From: Granulosicoccus sp.
Lineage (GTDB): Bacteria > Pseudomonadota > Gammaproteobacteria > Granulosicoccales > Granulosicoccaceae
Direction: 5' to 3'
Assembly (NCBI GenBank): GCA_023301795.1
Contig: JALZVU010000139.1
Coordinates: 1 to 64,000, forward strand
DNA: 64,000 bases
Numbering within the stretch: the stretch's first letter is position 1; every line of letters starts with the position of its first letter. This document shows positions 29,468 to 38,990 of the stretch, piece after piece. The position numbers were made by a program, and so were the translations under genes. A model generated the notes under the pieces. The model searched no databases. It was not told the DNA's origin and saw nothing but the letters and a program-made list of their open reading frames with translations.

Positions 29468-30166
29468 TTGGAAAGACGCGAATTTAACCGATTGTGCTCT
29501 GGGCTTATGGCAGGTGCAGCCAGTTTGCATTTAAATGCATCTGTCAGTGCTGCCTCTTCGCAGCCTCCCTATCCCATCAGTCAGCTGTTGTACGACGATG
29601 GCAGCCCGGTGACCTTGAACTCGCTGGAACGTGGCGTGGCCTATATCTTCGGATACCCCTATGTCACCACACCCTGCTTTCTGGTGCGACTGCACCGCGC
29701 ATCGCCCGCTCGTGGAAGCTGGCCTGGCGGACTCGATGAGGATCAGTCAGTCGTTGCGTTCTCGGCAATCTGCTCGCATAAAATGTCGCACCCGGCAAAA
29801 CCTATCAGTCATATTGCCTATCGCGATGAGCCCATCAGCTTCTATGATGCAAAGGGTGCAAAGCAAACACGCGATGGCATCATAAGCTGCTGCTCTGAGC
29901 GTAGCGTCTACGACCCGTCCAGTGCTGGCGATGTACTGGCAGGCCCGGCCTCTGTCCCTTTGGCAGCCATCGCACTCGCTAACGATGAGAATGGCAACAT
30001 ACGGGCTACCGGGAGTTTTGGAGACGACCAATACGAACGCTTTCTCACCAAGTTCGGTTTTCGACTCTCTATGGAATATGGTGTCACCGACATTCGTGCC
30101 CGCAGTGGTCAAACCTGCCAGGTAACTCGCGCCGATACCTTCTCCGCCCAACAGGTGCTGTGTTGA
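29468..30166 (+). CDS. Tat-exported Rieske-like protein with altered second ligand motif
   Basis: A 232-aa protein. The start is TTG at 29468, preceded by a near-perfect Shine-Dalgarno (AGGAGGTGA at 29457-29465). The N-terminus MERREFNRLCSGLMAGAASLHL is Tat-like (RREF). The Rieske first motif is normal, C-S-H in FSAICSHKMSHP. The second reads SCCSERSVYDP, giving C-x-x-Glu where Rieske proteins have C-x-x-His before the FDP/YDP turn. The 2Fe-2S cluster may therefore have a Glu ligand or be absent. It overlaps the next gene by 7 nt. Possible roles are electron transfer at the periplasmic membrane face, but no partner oxidoreductase is adjacent. Confidence 0.7.
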   Translation: MERREFNRLCSGLMAGAASLHLNASVSAASSQPPYPISQLLYDDGSPVTLNSLERGVAYIFGYPYVTTPCFLVRLHRASPARGSWPGGLDEDQSVVAFSAICSHKMSHPAKPISHIAYRDEPISFYDAKGAKQTRDGIISCCSERSVYDPSSAGDVLAGPASVPLAAIALANDENGNIRATGSFGDDQYERFLTKFGFRLSMEYGVTDIRARSGQTCQVTRADTFSAQQVLC

Positions 30167-32445
30167 GCGATACCCGCGCTATAAAGGCACTGAAAAAGCT
30201 GCCATTGCTTCAGGCTATAACTGACACACTGTGGTCAACACTTATCCAGCATATAACGTTCAGCACGCTGGCTGAAGGCGCTACGTTATTCGAAGCCGGC
30301 CGAGAAAGTCAGAATCTGTATCTGGTTGTTGATGGCAAACTTGCCCTTTTCATGCCTTGCAGCAAAAACAACGAAACCTTTTTCCTTCAATCACGTGTCA
30401 AGGGCGAAACTGCGGGCGATTTTGCCGTGTTGAACGGCGGTGAGCATCTGGTCACAGCTGTAGCTACAAAGAAAAGTCGAATTGCACAGTTCCCGCGCTT
30501 TGCTTTCGAAAAACTGGTAGACATAGACTCCAACATTCTAGCTCATGTGTATGACGTGGCCGCAGAGTTGTCGCGCCGAGTCACATTAGCGAGTGCCTAT
30601 CTGGAACTGTTCGGTGACGTTACGCATGGCACGATGGATGCGCTATTGGAAAAAACAACTGTCCGGCACTATCACAGCGGACAAATTCTTTTCAAAGAGG
30701 GCGAAAAACCCGCCGGCCTGTACGTCGTTATATCGGGCAAACTTTCAGTTGAGACTGCAAACAGTGATGGAGAGGTTCAGCAACTGGCACAAGTGCAGGC
30801 ACCCGAAACCGTAGGCGAACTTGGACTGCTGTCAGATTCGATACACAGCGCAACAGTCATAGCGGCACGTGAATCCACAGTTGCATTATTAGAACGTCCA
30901 GACTTCGACACACTTATTGCCCCCAAGGCGGATATGGTTATCCAGTTATCACGCCTTGTAGTGCGACGCCATATTGCCAACACTCGCAAAGAAAGCCTTC
31001 TGAGCTCTGATCGAAACTTTGTCATCGTACCGCTCGACTCACGTTTGCCACTACGCCGCTTTGTTAACCAGTTGAAGTTAGCCATGCGCGATATTGGTTC
31101 CACGTTTACTCTCAACTCTCGCAGCTTTGACACTCTATATGGTCGAACTGGCGCATCGTTGACAGCATTCGATGACATCTTCAATTCAGCAGTTGCCGAG
31201 TGGCTCGACGACAAGGAACATTGGTTTCAGTCGCTTTTATATGTTGCCGACAAAGAATGGACCACATGGACTCGTCGTTGTGTAAACCGTGCTGATCGCA
31301 TTATTCTGGTGGCCAGTGGTAAACCTGAAAACAAGGCCGAACTGCGAAACGCTGAAAAACAGCTGAACATCTTGTTTGATGGTGCAAGAGTAAAACCAAA
31401 AATTGATCTAGTACTTCTCCATCCCAGTGACACAGACAAACCCAGACACACAGCACGATGGCTTGAACCACGGGAAGTTGATGCCTATCATCACGTAAGG
31501 CTGGAAGACCCTCTACACTTTGCACGCCTTGCCAGACGACTCCGGAATACGGCAAAAGGACTGGTATTAAGCGGTGGCGGTGCGCGTGGCTATGCTCATT
31601 TGGGCGTTCACAAATTGTTAGAAGAACAAAATATTCAGCTGGACTATATTGGCGGATCCAGTATGGGTGCTTTGCTGGGTGCATCTATGGCGATGGGTGC
31701 TAGCTATGAAGATATCAGAAAGCTGTCAGCAAAATTTGCCAATAAAAGTGCTCTGTTTGACTACACGCTGCCACTGGTGTCATTATTGAAATCGACAAAG
31801 CTCACTCGATTTTGCCAGACTGTTTATGGGGAGCAACGGGTTGAAGATCTATGGACGCCCTACTTTTGCATCTCATCGAATCTGGCTGATGGCCAGGAGG
31901 TCATACACGATAGAGGCCCACTGTGGAAAATCGTGCGGACCACCATATCCATACCCGGGATTTTTTCACCAGTACCCACTGCTAATGGAGACCTACTGAT
32001 AGACGGTGCGGTACTCAATACATTCCCGGTTGACATCATGAAGCAGCGTCTGGGTGGCAAAGGCTTCATCATCGGCGTAAACGTCAGTCAGATATCCGAG
32101 CAATTCAACTACTACGACTTTGGCACTACACTATCGGGCTGGAGAGTGTTCTTATCGCGTATTAATCCGTTCGAGGCAACTATCAATATTCCAAGGATTG
32201 CCGAAACCCTCCTACGCTCAACAGACATCAAGAGTATCGAACGCCTTAACGAGGCACGCAACGCCTTGGATATTCTTGTGGAACCTAATGTGCGATCTAT
32301 TTCATTGCTGGATTTCAAATCATACGATTTGATTAGCCAGATAGGCTATCGCGAAGCATGCCACGTGCTGTATCGACACGGGTTGTCGGACGTTCAGCCA
32401 GCGCTCGCTTCCTCTACTCCTGCTCTGACCTTGCCAGAGTCTTAA
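30160..32445 (+). CDS. Patatin-like phospholipase with two cyclic-nucleotide-binding domains (NTE family)
   Basis: A 761-aa protein starting at GTG 30160 (or TTG 30163), coupled to the Rieske-like gene. Two cNMP-binding folds come first (about residues 18-130 and 145-260), each with the LYLVVDGKL/LYVVISGKLSV beta strand and GELGLLSD-type loop. A linker resembles the middle of neuropathy target esterase (LDSRLPLRRFVNQLKLAM; DRIILVA). The patatin domain follows with oxyanion motif SGGGARGYAH, nucleophile elbow GGSSMG and catalytic Asp in DGAVLNTFPVD. It is likely a lysophospholipase; whether the N-terminal domains bind cAMP or c-di-GMP is unknown. Confidence 0.93.
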   Translation: MLSDTRAIKALKKLPLLQAITDTLWSTLIQHITFSTLAEGATLFEAGRESQNLYLVVDGKLALFMPCSKNNETFFLQSRVKGETAGDFAVLNGGEHLVTAVATKKSRIAQFPRFAFEKLVDIDSNILAHVYDVAAELSRRVTLASAYLELFGDVTHGTMDALLEKTTVRHYHSGQILFKEGEKPAGLYVVISGKLSVETANSDGEVQQLAQVQAPETVGELGLLSDSIHSATVIAARESTVALLERPDFDTLIAPKADMVIQLSRLVVRRHIANTRKESLLSSDRNFVIVPLDSRLPLRRFVNQLKLAMRDIGSTFTLNSRSFDTLYGRTGASLTAFDDIFNSAVAEWLDDKEHWFQSLLYVADKEWTTWTRRCVNRADRIILVASGKPENKAELRNAEKQLNILFDGARVKPKIDLVLLHPSDTDKPRHTARWLEPREVDAYHHVRLEDPLHFARLARRLRNTAKGLVLSGGGARGYAHLGVHKLLEEQNIQLDYIGGSSMGALLGASMAMGASYEDIRKLSAKFANKSALFDYTLPLVSLLKSTKLTRFCQTVYGEQRVEDLWTPYFCISSNLADGQEVIHDRGPLWKIVRTTISIPGIFSPVPTANGDLLIDGAVLNTFPVDIMKQRLGGKGFIIGVNVSQISEQFNYYDFGTTLSGWRVFLSRINPFEATINIPRIAETLLRSTDIKSIERLNEARNALDILVEPNVRSISLLDFKSYDLISQIGYREACHVLYRHGLSDVQPALASSTPALTLPES

Positions 32446-32486
32446 TGAGAAGTGCGATTGGCTGGTCGACCAAACAATAAGCTCGC

Positions 32487-33314
32487 TCAGTGCTGCCCAG
32501 CTTTGTTTAACACGTCCAAAATCACGTGAGAATTATCGCTAACCGTACTGGCCAGGGCCATGGGAGAGATTCCGTCCCGGTTCACCAGTGTGGGATTAGC
32601 GTGATGCTCTAGCAATAGCCTTACCATAGCCTCACTGCCCTGCGACACAGCGTGATGCAGGGCAGTGTTGTCGTACTCATCACGTGCATCCACATTGGTT
32701 TCAACAAGAGACAGCAGCACCGCAGCGGCTTCCACGTAACCGTTTTCCACAGAGCGCATCAACGGTGTAAACCGATAAACGTCTCTAACCTGAGTATCTG
32801 CGCCCTGCCCTATCAACCATTGCAGAACATGCACATTGCCCTTTGCCGCGGCAATCGTGAGGGCGGTCCATCCGTTAGAACCTACGGTGTTAAGGTCGGC
32901 TCCCTGGCGCAGTAGCCAGCGGGCTACATCCTGTTGATCCCCAAGCACTGCAAACATGAATGGCGTGCCTTGCGTCTCTGTGGTTTCGTTAACATCAGCA
33001 CCAGCTTGCACCAAAAGCCTCGCCAATTCCAAATGACCCGTCTTTGCAGCAACCATCAGCGCAGACTTGCCATTGATGGCAGTGATTTCGAGCAGTTTTT
33101 TAGGCTCGTGACGCTCAAAGATTTCAGCTAGTTTTTCAGCGTTATCGTTGGTTATTGCGCTCATCCAGGCTTGCTTGATCGCCGGCCGCGCTTTGCTGCG
33201 CAGATAACTTACCTTTTGCGGTAAGTTACGATCAATAGCGGCAGTAGCGTCACCGCTGGCACTCACAATTAAGGATGCAAACAACACCGCCAGTGGTGAT
33301 GTTGATCTAATCAT
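32487..33314 (-). CDS. Exported ankyrin-repeat protein
   Basis: A 275-aa protein with an N-terminal signal peptide (SPLAVLFASLIVSASGDATA). At least five ankyrin repeats run from about residue 75 to the end, for example GKSALMVAAKTGHLELARLLVQAGADVNE, GWTALTIAAAKGNVHVLQWLIGQGADTQV and DNTALHHAVSQGSEAMVRLLLEHHANPTL. It is a periplasmic protein-binding scaffold with no catalytic domain and unknown partner. It is convergent with the patatin gene, 41 nt apart. Confidence 0.9.
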   Translation of the reverse strand: MIRSTSPLAVLFASLIVSASGDATAAIDRNLPQKVSYLRSKARPAIKQAWMSAITNDNAEKLAEIFERHEPKKLLEITAINGKSALMVAAKTGHLELARLLVQAGADVNETTETQGTPFMFAVLGDQQDVARWLLRQGADLNTVGSNGWTALTIAAAKGNVHVLQWLIGQGADTQVRDVYRFTPLMRSVENGYVEAAAVLLSLVETNVDARDEYDNTALHHAVSQGSEAMVRLLLEHHANPTLVNRDGISPMALASTVSDNSHVILDVLNKAGQH

Positions 33315-33550
33315 ATCGAGAGATTCATCATTGCTCTCACCCGCGAAGTGAACTCAATAGCCAGCACATATAATACTCAACACAACACGCTGACGGGCAC
33401 AGGGTACGTTAGCTTTTGGCCAACTCCCTGCAAATTAAAGTCACGATCTGCACGCTACAAAAGCGATACGTACGTCTTGACTCACAGCGACACTGTGGAG
33501 CACCAACACCGCTGTGGCAATGGTACTTTCAGACACATATGGTCAATTTG

Positions 33551-34093
33551 TCATGCTAGCCCAAGAGATTTCACAACATCCTCGAACACTACCTCAGGAT
33601 CATAGTGCCCCGTCATTCTAATGACGGCATCTCGTCCAAGCGCTTCATCCACCAACTGCCCAAAACCCGTTCGCATGGCATCCGTTAATACGATGCGTTG
33701 CTGGTACAGCACGTTGCAGTATTGATCACCAATGAACAACGGCAAATCATCCTGCTTGCTCAGTAATTTCACTGTCTCAAAGTGGGCGGTACTGTGTCCT
33801 GTGATAAAGAGCAGAGTTCCGCGACTGTGCTCTGTTGGGGTGGCAATATCAATACCAATCTCGATGAGCGAACCGTTGGCATGCTCGTGCAAATCGGCAT
33901 CGATTTCAACAGGAAATGGGCCCGGCTCAAGTTTTCCGTTAGTCAGGCAAGGAGCATCGGCCGCAAGAACATAAAAAATAGCCGCCTGCCATTGCTCATT
34001 ATCAATCTGCACTGGCATGCAGCTTACCGTCACATTGGCATGATGCAATGCCACCATGACATCATCAGGAAATCGTTCAAACGTTGCTGGCAA
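33551..34093 (-). CDS. Hypothetical protein
   Basis: A 180-aa soluble acidic protein with no signal peptide or membrane segment. It has a plausible globular pattern (QWQAAIFYVLAADAP; GTLLFITGHSTAHFETVKLLSKQ; QQRIVLTDAMRTGFGQLVDEALGRDAVIRMTGHYDPE). I do not recognise a family. It lies downstream of the formate dehydrogenase operon, separated from it by a strong terminator (34208-34243), and so is probably transcribed on its own. It could be a false call, but its codon pattern and length look real. Confidence 0.6.
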   Translation of the reverse strand: MPATFERFPDDVMVALHHANVTVSCMPVQIDNEQWQAAIFYVLAADAPCLTNGKLEPGPFPVEIDADLHEHANGSLIEIGIDIATPTEHSRGTLLFITGHSTAHFETVKLLSKQDDLPLFIGDQYCNVLYQQRIVLTDAMRTGFGQLVDEALGRDAVIRMTGHYDPEVVFEDVVKSLGLA

Positions 34094-34207
34094 GTTGCAC
34101 CTATTCGTTATTAAAGCGCGTTTGCGCTATTCATTAAATGATACCTGTACCATCACGCCATGCGCAGCAATCAACCACATTGCAGCATTCAAAGTGGTTT
34201 AACGGAC

Positions 34208-34243
34208 AAAAAAAAGCGCCCCTAATCGCTTGATTGGGGCGCC
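34208..34243 (-). terminator. Intrinsic terminator of the formate dehydrogenase operon
   Basis: Minus-strand stem GCGCCCCAATC paired with GATTAGGGGCGC (one bulge) and a 4-nt loop is followed by eight T residues (34208-34215 on the plus strand are A). It lies about 48 nt past the gamma-subunit stop at 34291. Confidence 0.9.
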
Positions 34244-34290
34244 TGTCGTGATCTGTTGCTGGTTAGGAGTGGCTCCTGCCTTTAACAGTT

Positions 34291-35442
34291 TTACTGCGCT
34301 GCGGCCGGCTGAGACCCCGTGCCAACTGCGCCTTGGGTAGTCGTGTCATCAAGAACAACCACCTGGCCTTTAGCAGCGGCATCCTCAGCCCACAAGTCAT
34401 GATGCTGCTTAGCCCACTCTTCAGATACATAACCTGTTTTCATGCCTTCGAAGGCACCTTCTGTGCCTGCTGTACCGATATAAACATGGCCAACTGCCAG
34501 CGCAGTCCAGCCCAGCGACAATACTGCATGAACCAAATTCGCTTCTTGCATCTGTGGACGTGTGCCTTCGATCAACGGCACCCAACTTAACCATGTTGGC
34601 ACTGGCAGGTTATAGATCGGCACCAGCATGATGATTCCAGTGATGCTCACTGCAAGCCCTACCACCGCTACCACCCAGAACCACACCTTCTCGCCGCCAT
34701 TCATGCGTCCAGCCGATGGGTGCGATTTTGTGAACATACCGCCGCCTTGCTTGAACCACTCCAGATCTACCTTGGTCGGAAAGTTATGCCATACCCAAAG
34801 CACAATCATCAACAAAACACCCACTGAGAATACCGGCCCTACAACATTGTGAATGGTGATTGATGCCTGCGCCCACCAAGAAAATCCAGCCTTGCCCAAC
34901 AACGGAATTAGCACGTTCTTACCAATGAGCATGCTGAGCCCTGTGATAGCCAGAACAATAAATGATATGGCCGTAATCCAGTGCACTGAACGATCAAAAC
35001 TGTTCCAGCGTTTGATTTTTCGCCCTGATAGTTGAGATGCATCAAGTTTGTTCTTGCCATGAATCAAGTGATACAGAACCACGATAGCAAGCATGCCCAA
35101 TACCAGCCAAGGCATGTACTTAGCAACAGGACCATCTCGTAACTGCTGCCACCTAACACCACCCTGTGCTATCAATACGCCAGCCTCGGCACCATTTACG
35201 GCGGTATACCCGCCAACACCTTGCTCTACTGCCCGCCACATGTTGGATCGCGGATTAGTCACCGAACCTACATCTTGCGCGACCGCATTACCACCCAACC
35301 AATAAACCGAGTAGCTAGCCAAAGGCAGTACGACGGCAAGCGTCAGGATTGCCAACAGACCCAGCCAAGCCATGCGCTTTTTACGCGCAGGGCTCATTTT
35401 GGCTCGGACAACGGGCTCATCGTGTGTGCTTTGTTGCGACAT
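34291..35442 (-). CDS. fdhC: Formate dehydrogenase gamma subunit (cytochrome b556)
   Basis: A 383-aa membrane subunit that takes electrons from the beta subunit and passes them to quinone. It has about six transmembrane helices, an N-terminal one followed by a periplasmic loop, then the heme-binding four-helix core. Core features are SVHWITAISFIVLAITGLSMLIG and TIHNVVGPVFSVGVLLMIVLWVWHNF with histidines, GRMNGGEKVWFWVVAVVGLAVSITGIIML, and NLVHAVLSLGWTALAVGHVYIGTAGTEGAF. The C-terminal 30 residues are Ala/Thr/Gln-rich. It lies 5 nt after the beta-subunit gene. Confidence 0.95.
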   Translation of the reverse strand: MSQQSTHDEPVVRAKMSPARKKRMAWLGLLAILTLAVVLPLASYSVYWLGGNAVAQDVGSVTNPRSNMWRAVEQGVGGYTAVNGAEAGVLIAQGGVRWQQLRDGPVAKYMPWLVLGMLAIVVLYHLIHGKNKLDASQLSGRKIKRWNSFDRSVHWITAISFIVLAITGLSMLIGKNVLIPLLGKAGFSWWAQASITIHNVVGPVFSVGVLLMIVLWVWHNFPTKVDLEWFKQGGGMFTKSHPSAGRMNGGEKVWFWVVAVVGLAVSITGIIMLVPIYNLPVPTWLSWVPLIEGTRPQMQEANLVHAVLSLGWTALAVGHVYIGTAGTEGAFEGMKTGYVSEEWAKQHHDLWAEDAAAKGQVVVLDDTTTQGAVGTGSQPAAAQ

Positions 35443-35447
35443 AACGA

Positions 35448-36038
35448 TTACCCCTCGGTGTAGGCAGTTTCCCAGCCCCAGGTTTGAGGCCGGCCACCAC
35501 GACGCAGAATGCGTTCACGGTAGATATCTGCAATCTCATCCCCATCACCGGCAATAAGCGCACGCGTTGAGCACATCTCAGCGCACAACGGTAACTTACC
35601 TTCAGCAATTCGGTTACGACCGTATTTCTCGTACTCTGCATCGGACAAATCAGCTTCATCTGGACCACCCGCACAGAACGTACATTTGTCCATCTTGCCG
35701 CGCGCACCAAACGAGGTTTGCTCGGGGAATTGTGGCGCGCCGAACGGGCACGCATAGAAGCAGTAACCACAGCCGATGCACAAGCTCTTATCGTGCAACA
35801 CGATGCCATCATCAGTGGTGTTGAAGCAATCTACCGGACATACCGCCTGGCAGGGAGCATCAGTACAATGCATGCACGCTACCGAGATTGATTTCTCACC
35901 CGGAGCACCATCGCCCAGTGTGACCACGCGACGTCGGTTAACGCCCCACGGCACCTCGTTTTCGTTTTTACAAGCCGTAACACAACCGTTGCACTCGATA
36001 CAACGCTCGGCGTCGCACAAAAATTTCATTCTAGCCAT
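35448..36038 (-). CDS. fdhB: Formate dehydrogenase iron-sulfur (beta) subunit
   Basis: A 196-aa subunit carrying four [4Fe-4S] clusters that wire the catalytic site to cytochrome b. Cysteine motifs include CDAERCIECNGCVTACKNENEVPWG, CMHCTDAPCQAVCPVDCF, CIGCGYCFYACPFGAPQF, CTFC...EMCSTRAL. It lacks the C-terminal membrane helix of E. coli FdnH/FdoH (about 290-300 aa), as in shorter soluble-type beta subunits, so membrane attachment relies on the gamma subunit. It has a 12-nt gap to the alpha gene. Confidence 0.96.
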   Translation of the reverse strand: MARMKFLCDAERCIECNGCVTACKNENEVPWGVNRRRVVTLGDGAPGEKSISVACMHCTDAPCQAVCPVDCFNTTDDGIVLHDKSLCIGCGYCFYACPFGAPQFPEQTSFGARGKMDKCTFCAGGPDEADLSDAEYEKYGRNRIAEGKLPLCAEMCSTRALIAGDGDEIADIYRERILRRGGRPQTWGWETAYTEG

Positions 36039-36050
36039 TGCGATGTCTCC

Positions 36051-38957
36051 TTAAGCTGCTGTTATCTTGCACAGTGAACACTTCGACTCTTGCATCTGCG
36101 TAACAGAATCGTAGCCGTAAGTCATCACGGTGTTGTCTGACTCACCGCGAACAAAAGGTGCTGCACCCTCCGGATATTTATCCAGAAGATCCTCACCCTG
36201 ATAATGACCACCGAAGTGGAATGGTGTAAACACCACGCCTCTGGCAACACGTGCCGTTACCATTGCCTTAATGTGGATCTTTCCACCTTCAGGTCCTTCC
36301 ATCCAAACCATCTCACCGTCTTTGACATTCAGATCATTGGCATCGGCCTGATTGATTTCAACAAACATATCTTGTTGAAGTTCAGCCAACCATGGATTGG
36401 ATCGACTCTCTTCACCACCCCCTTCATATTCAACCAGACGTCCACTGGTATGAATCAGCGGGAAGTCTTTGGAATAATCTTCAGCCTGGATTGAGCCATA
36501 GCGTGTTGGCAATCGGTAGTGTGACTTTCTATCTTCGTAAGTGGGGTAGTCCTCTACCAGATCACGGCGTGACGTATAGAGTGGCTCTCGATGCACTGGC
36601 ACAGGATCTGGGAATGTCCAGACGTTGGCACGTGCCTTGGCATTGCCAAATGGCGCACAACCATGAGCAATGGCCACACGCTGGATTCCACCAGAAACAT
36701 CAGTCTTCCAGTTCTTGCCTTCAGCAGCTGCTTTCTCATCGGCTGTTAAATCATCCCACCAACCAAGCGTCTTGAGCATGTCAGCTGTGAATTCAGGATG
36801 CCCCTCTTCAAGCTCATTACCCACCGGATAGGAGTCTTCAGCCAGCAGATTTACGCCATCTCGCTCAACACCGAAACGTGCGCGAAAATTCAAACCACCT
36901 TCAGCAACTGGCTTGCTTGGATCGTACAAGTTTGGTGTGCCCGGATGACCCATCTCGGCGGTACCCCAACAAGGCCATGGCATACCGAAATATTCACCAT
37001 CCAGAGGCCCGCCTTCAGCCTTCAACGTTGTGGTGTTAAACGTACCACGATGCTCCATGTGCGCCTTGATGCGCTCAGGGCTCTGGCCTGTGTAACCAAT
37101 GGTCCACATGCCGCGATTGAACTCACGCGTGATGTCTTCGATCAAAGGTTCATCATTGGTGACTTCCATGTTCTTGCAAAGCTCTTCACCATAACCGAAC
37201 TTGGTAGCCAGCTTGTACATGATGGTGTGATCAGGCAGGGCTTCGAACAACGGTTCGATAACCTTGCTGCGCCATTGCAATGAGCGGTTTGATGCTGTGA
37301 CAGAACCCGACGTTTCAAACTGAGTAGTTGCTGGCAACAGATACATGCCATCCTTTCTATCAGGCAGAACAGCAGTGTGTGTGGGGTAAGGATCAATCAC
37401 CACCAATAGCTCCAGCTTCTCCATTGCAGCCTTCATCTCGGGCCCACGGGTTTGAGAGTTAGGGGCATGTCCCCACAGAACCATGGCGCGGATATTATCT
37501 TTTTGCGCAATGTTCTCTTTATCTTCCAGCACGCCATCAATCCAGCGTGATACCGGAATACCGGCCGTGTTCATTGGCTGCAGATCGGCGTCTCCCTTCT
37601 TTTCATAAGGGGTTTGGTCGAAACGGTTTTTGACCCATTCGTATTCCAGATCCCAAACACCTGCCCAGTGCTTCCAGGAACCTTCAGCCAGTCCGTAGTA
37701 ACCAGGAAGTGTATGCGACAGCACACCCATATCCGTTGCACCCTGAACATTGTCGTGTCCGCGAAAGATGTTAGCACCACCACCAGAAACACCAATGTTG
37801 CCAAGCGCTAGCTGCAGAACGCAATAAGCACGAGTGTTGTTGTTACCAATAGTGTGCTGCGTACCACCCATACACCAGACAATGGTGCCAGGCTTGCTTT
37901 CAGCCATGGTCTGCGCAGCTTGCTTGAGTTGTGCACCGGGTACACCTGAAACGCGCTCCACTTCTTCTGGCGTCCACTTGGCGACTTCCTCACGGATATC
38001 GTCCATGCCGTAGACGCGCTGGCGAATGTACTCTTTATCTTCCCAGCCGTTTTCAAAAATGTGCCACAACATACCCCAGACGATAGGCACATCAGTACCC
38101 GGACGCATCTGAATGTATTGATCAGAGTGCGCGGCTGTGCGCGTGTAGCGAGGATCAACAACAATAAGCTTGGAGCCGTTCTCCTTTGCCTTGAGCACAT
38201 GCTGCATGGCAACCGGATGTGCTTCAGCGGCGTTTGAACCAATAAAGAACATGCACTTGGACAACTGCATGTCGTTGTAAGAGTTAGTCATCGCACCGTA
38301 GCCCCACGTATTAGCTACACCGGCAACCGTTGTGGAGTGACAGATTCGAGCCTGGTGATCGACGTTATTCGTCCCCCAAAGGCCTGCAAATTTTCTGAAC
38401 AGATAAGCCTGCTCGTTGTTGTGCTTGGCAGAGCCAAGCCAATAAACCGAATCGGGCGATGACTCTTCGCGAATCTTGAGCATCTGATCGCCAATCTCGT
38501 TGATCGCTGTGTCCCAATCAACACGCGTCCATTTACCATCTACCAGCTTCATGGGGTACTTCAAGCGACGCTCGCCATGCCCGTGCTCGCGAACGGCAGC
38601 ACCCTTGGCGCAATGCGCACCCATGTTGATCGGCGAATCCCAGTCAGGCTCCTGCCCCGTCCACACACCGTTTTGCACTTCAGCCACAACGCCGCAACCC
38701 ACAGAACAGTGAGTGCAAATAGAGTGGATAGTCTCAGTCGCTATACCTTCTCTTGCGTAGTTTTCAGCTGCACGCGCCTTTTTGAGCATGCTGGGACCTG
38801 CCGATACCGCAAGCGCTGCCCCACCCGCTGTGAGTCCTGAATTTTTGAGAAATGTTCTTCTATTAACCGATACTCCCAACAGTCCACGAGCGCTGGTGGC
38901 CACGTCCTGTTCGGATGCTACAGGCACAGCCCCTGCAACTTTGCGTTTTAATTTCAT
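36051..38957 (-). CDS. fdhA: Formate dehydrogenase catalytic (alpha) subunit, Tat-exported, Cys-containing
   Basis: A 968-aa molybdopterin oxidoreductase oxidising formate to CO2 on the periplasmic side. The Tat motif NRRTFLK is at residues 32-38. A [4Fe-4S] site uses Cys81, Cys84, Cys88 and Cys116 (CTHCSVGC...HCAKGA). The Mo/W ligand is Cys206 in ARICHSTTVAGVANTWGYGAMTN, where E. coli FdnG has selenocysteine. The C-terminal Mo-bis-MGD domain includes IHTSGRLVEYEGGGEESRSNPWLAELQ and FTPFHFGGHYQG. AGGAG precedes the ATG. A 195-nt gap with a large inverted repeat separates it from the upstream mini-protein gene. Confidence 0.98.
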   Translation of the reverse strand: MKLKRKVAGAVPVASEQDVATSARGLLGVSVNRRTFLKNSGLTAGGAALAVSAGPSMLKKARAAENYAREGIATETIHSICTHCSVGCGVVAEVQNGVWTGQEPDWDSPINMGAHCAKGAAVREHGHGERRLKYPMKLVDGKWTRVDWDTAINEIGDQMLKIREESSPDSVYWLGSAKHNNEQAYLFRKFAGLWGTNNVDHQARICHSTTVAGVANTWGYGAMTNSYNDMQLSKCMFFIGSNAAEAHPVAMQHVLKAKENGSKLIVVDPRYTRTAAHSDQYIQMRPGTDVPIVWGMLWHIFENGWEDKEYIRQRVYGMDDIREEVAKWTPEEVERVSGVPGAQLKQAAQTMAESKPGTIVWCMGGTQHTIGNNNTRAYCVLQLALGNIGVSGGGANIFRGHDNVQGATDMGVLSHTLPGYYGLAEGSWKHWAGVWDLEYEWVKNRFDQTPYEKKGDADLQPMNTAGIPVSRWIDGVLEDKENIAQKDNIRAMVLWGHAPNSQTRGPEMKAAMEKLELLVVIDPYPTHTAVLPDRKDGMYLLPATTQFETSGSVTASNRSLQWRSKVIEPLFEALPDHTIMYKLATKFGYGEELCKNMEVTNDEPLIEDITREFNRGMWTIGYTGQSPERIKAHMEHRGTFNTTTLKAEGGPLDGEYFGMPWPCWGTAEMGHPGTPNLYDPSKPVAEGGLNFRARFGVERDGVNLLAEDSYPVGNELEEGHPEFTADMLKTLGWWDDLTADEKAAAEGKNWKTDVSGGIQRVAIAHGCAPFGNAKARANVWTFPDPVPVHREPLYTSRRDLVEDYPTYEDRKSHYRLPTRYGSIQAEDYSKDFPLIHTSGRLVEYEGGGEESRSNPWLAELQQDMFVEINQADANDLNVKDGEMVWMEGPEGGKIHIKAMVTARVARGVVFTPFHFGGHYQGEDLLDKYPEGAAPFVRGESDNTVMTYGYDSVTQMQESKCSLCKITAA

Positions 38958-38990
38958 GGATATCTCCTGATGTTCGTTGTAGGGCTGCGC

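Noticed and set aside
36051..38957. Selenocysteine formate dehydrogenase
   Set aside because: The metal-ligand position is encoded by a cysteine codon (residue 206, RICHSTT) and the frame has no internal TGA.
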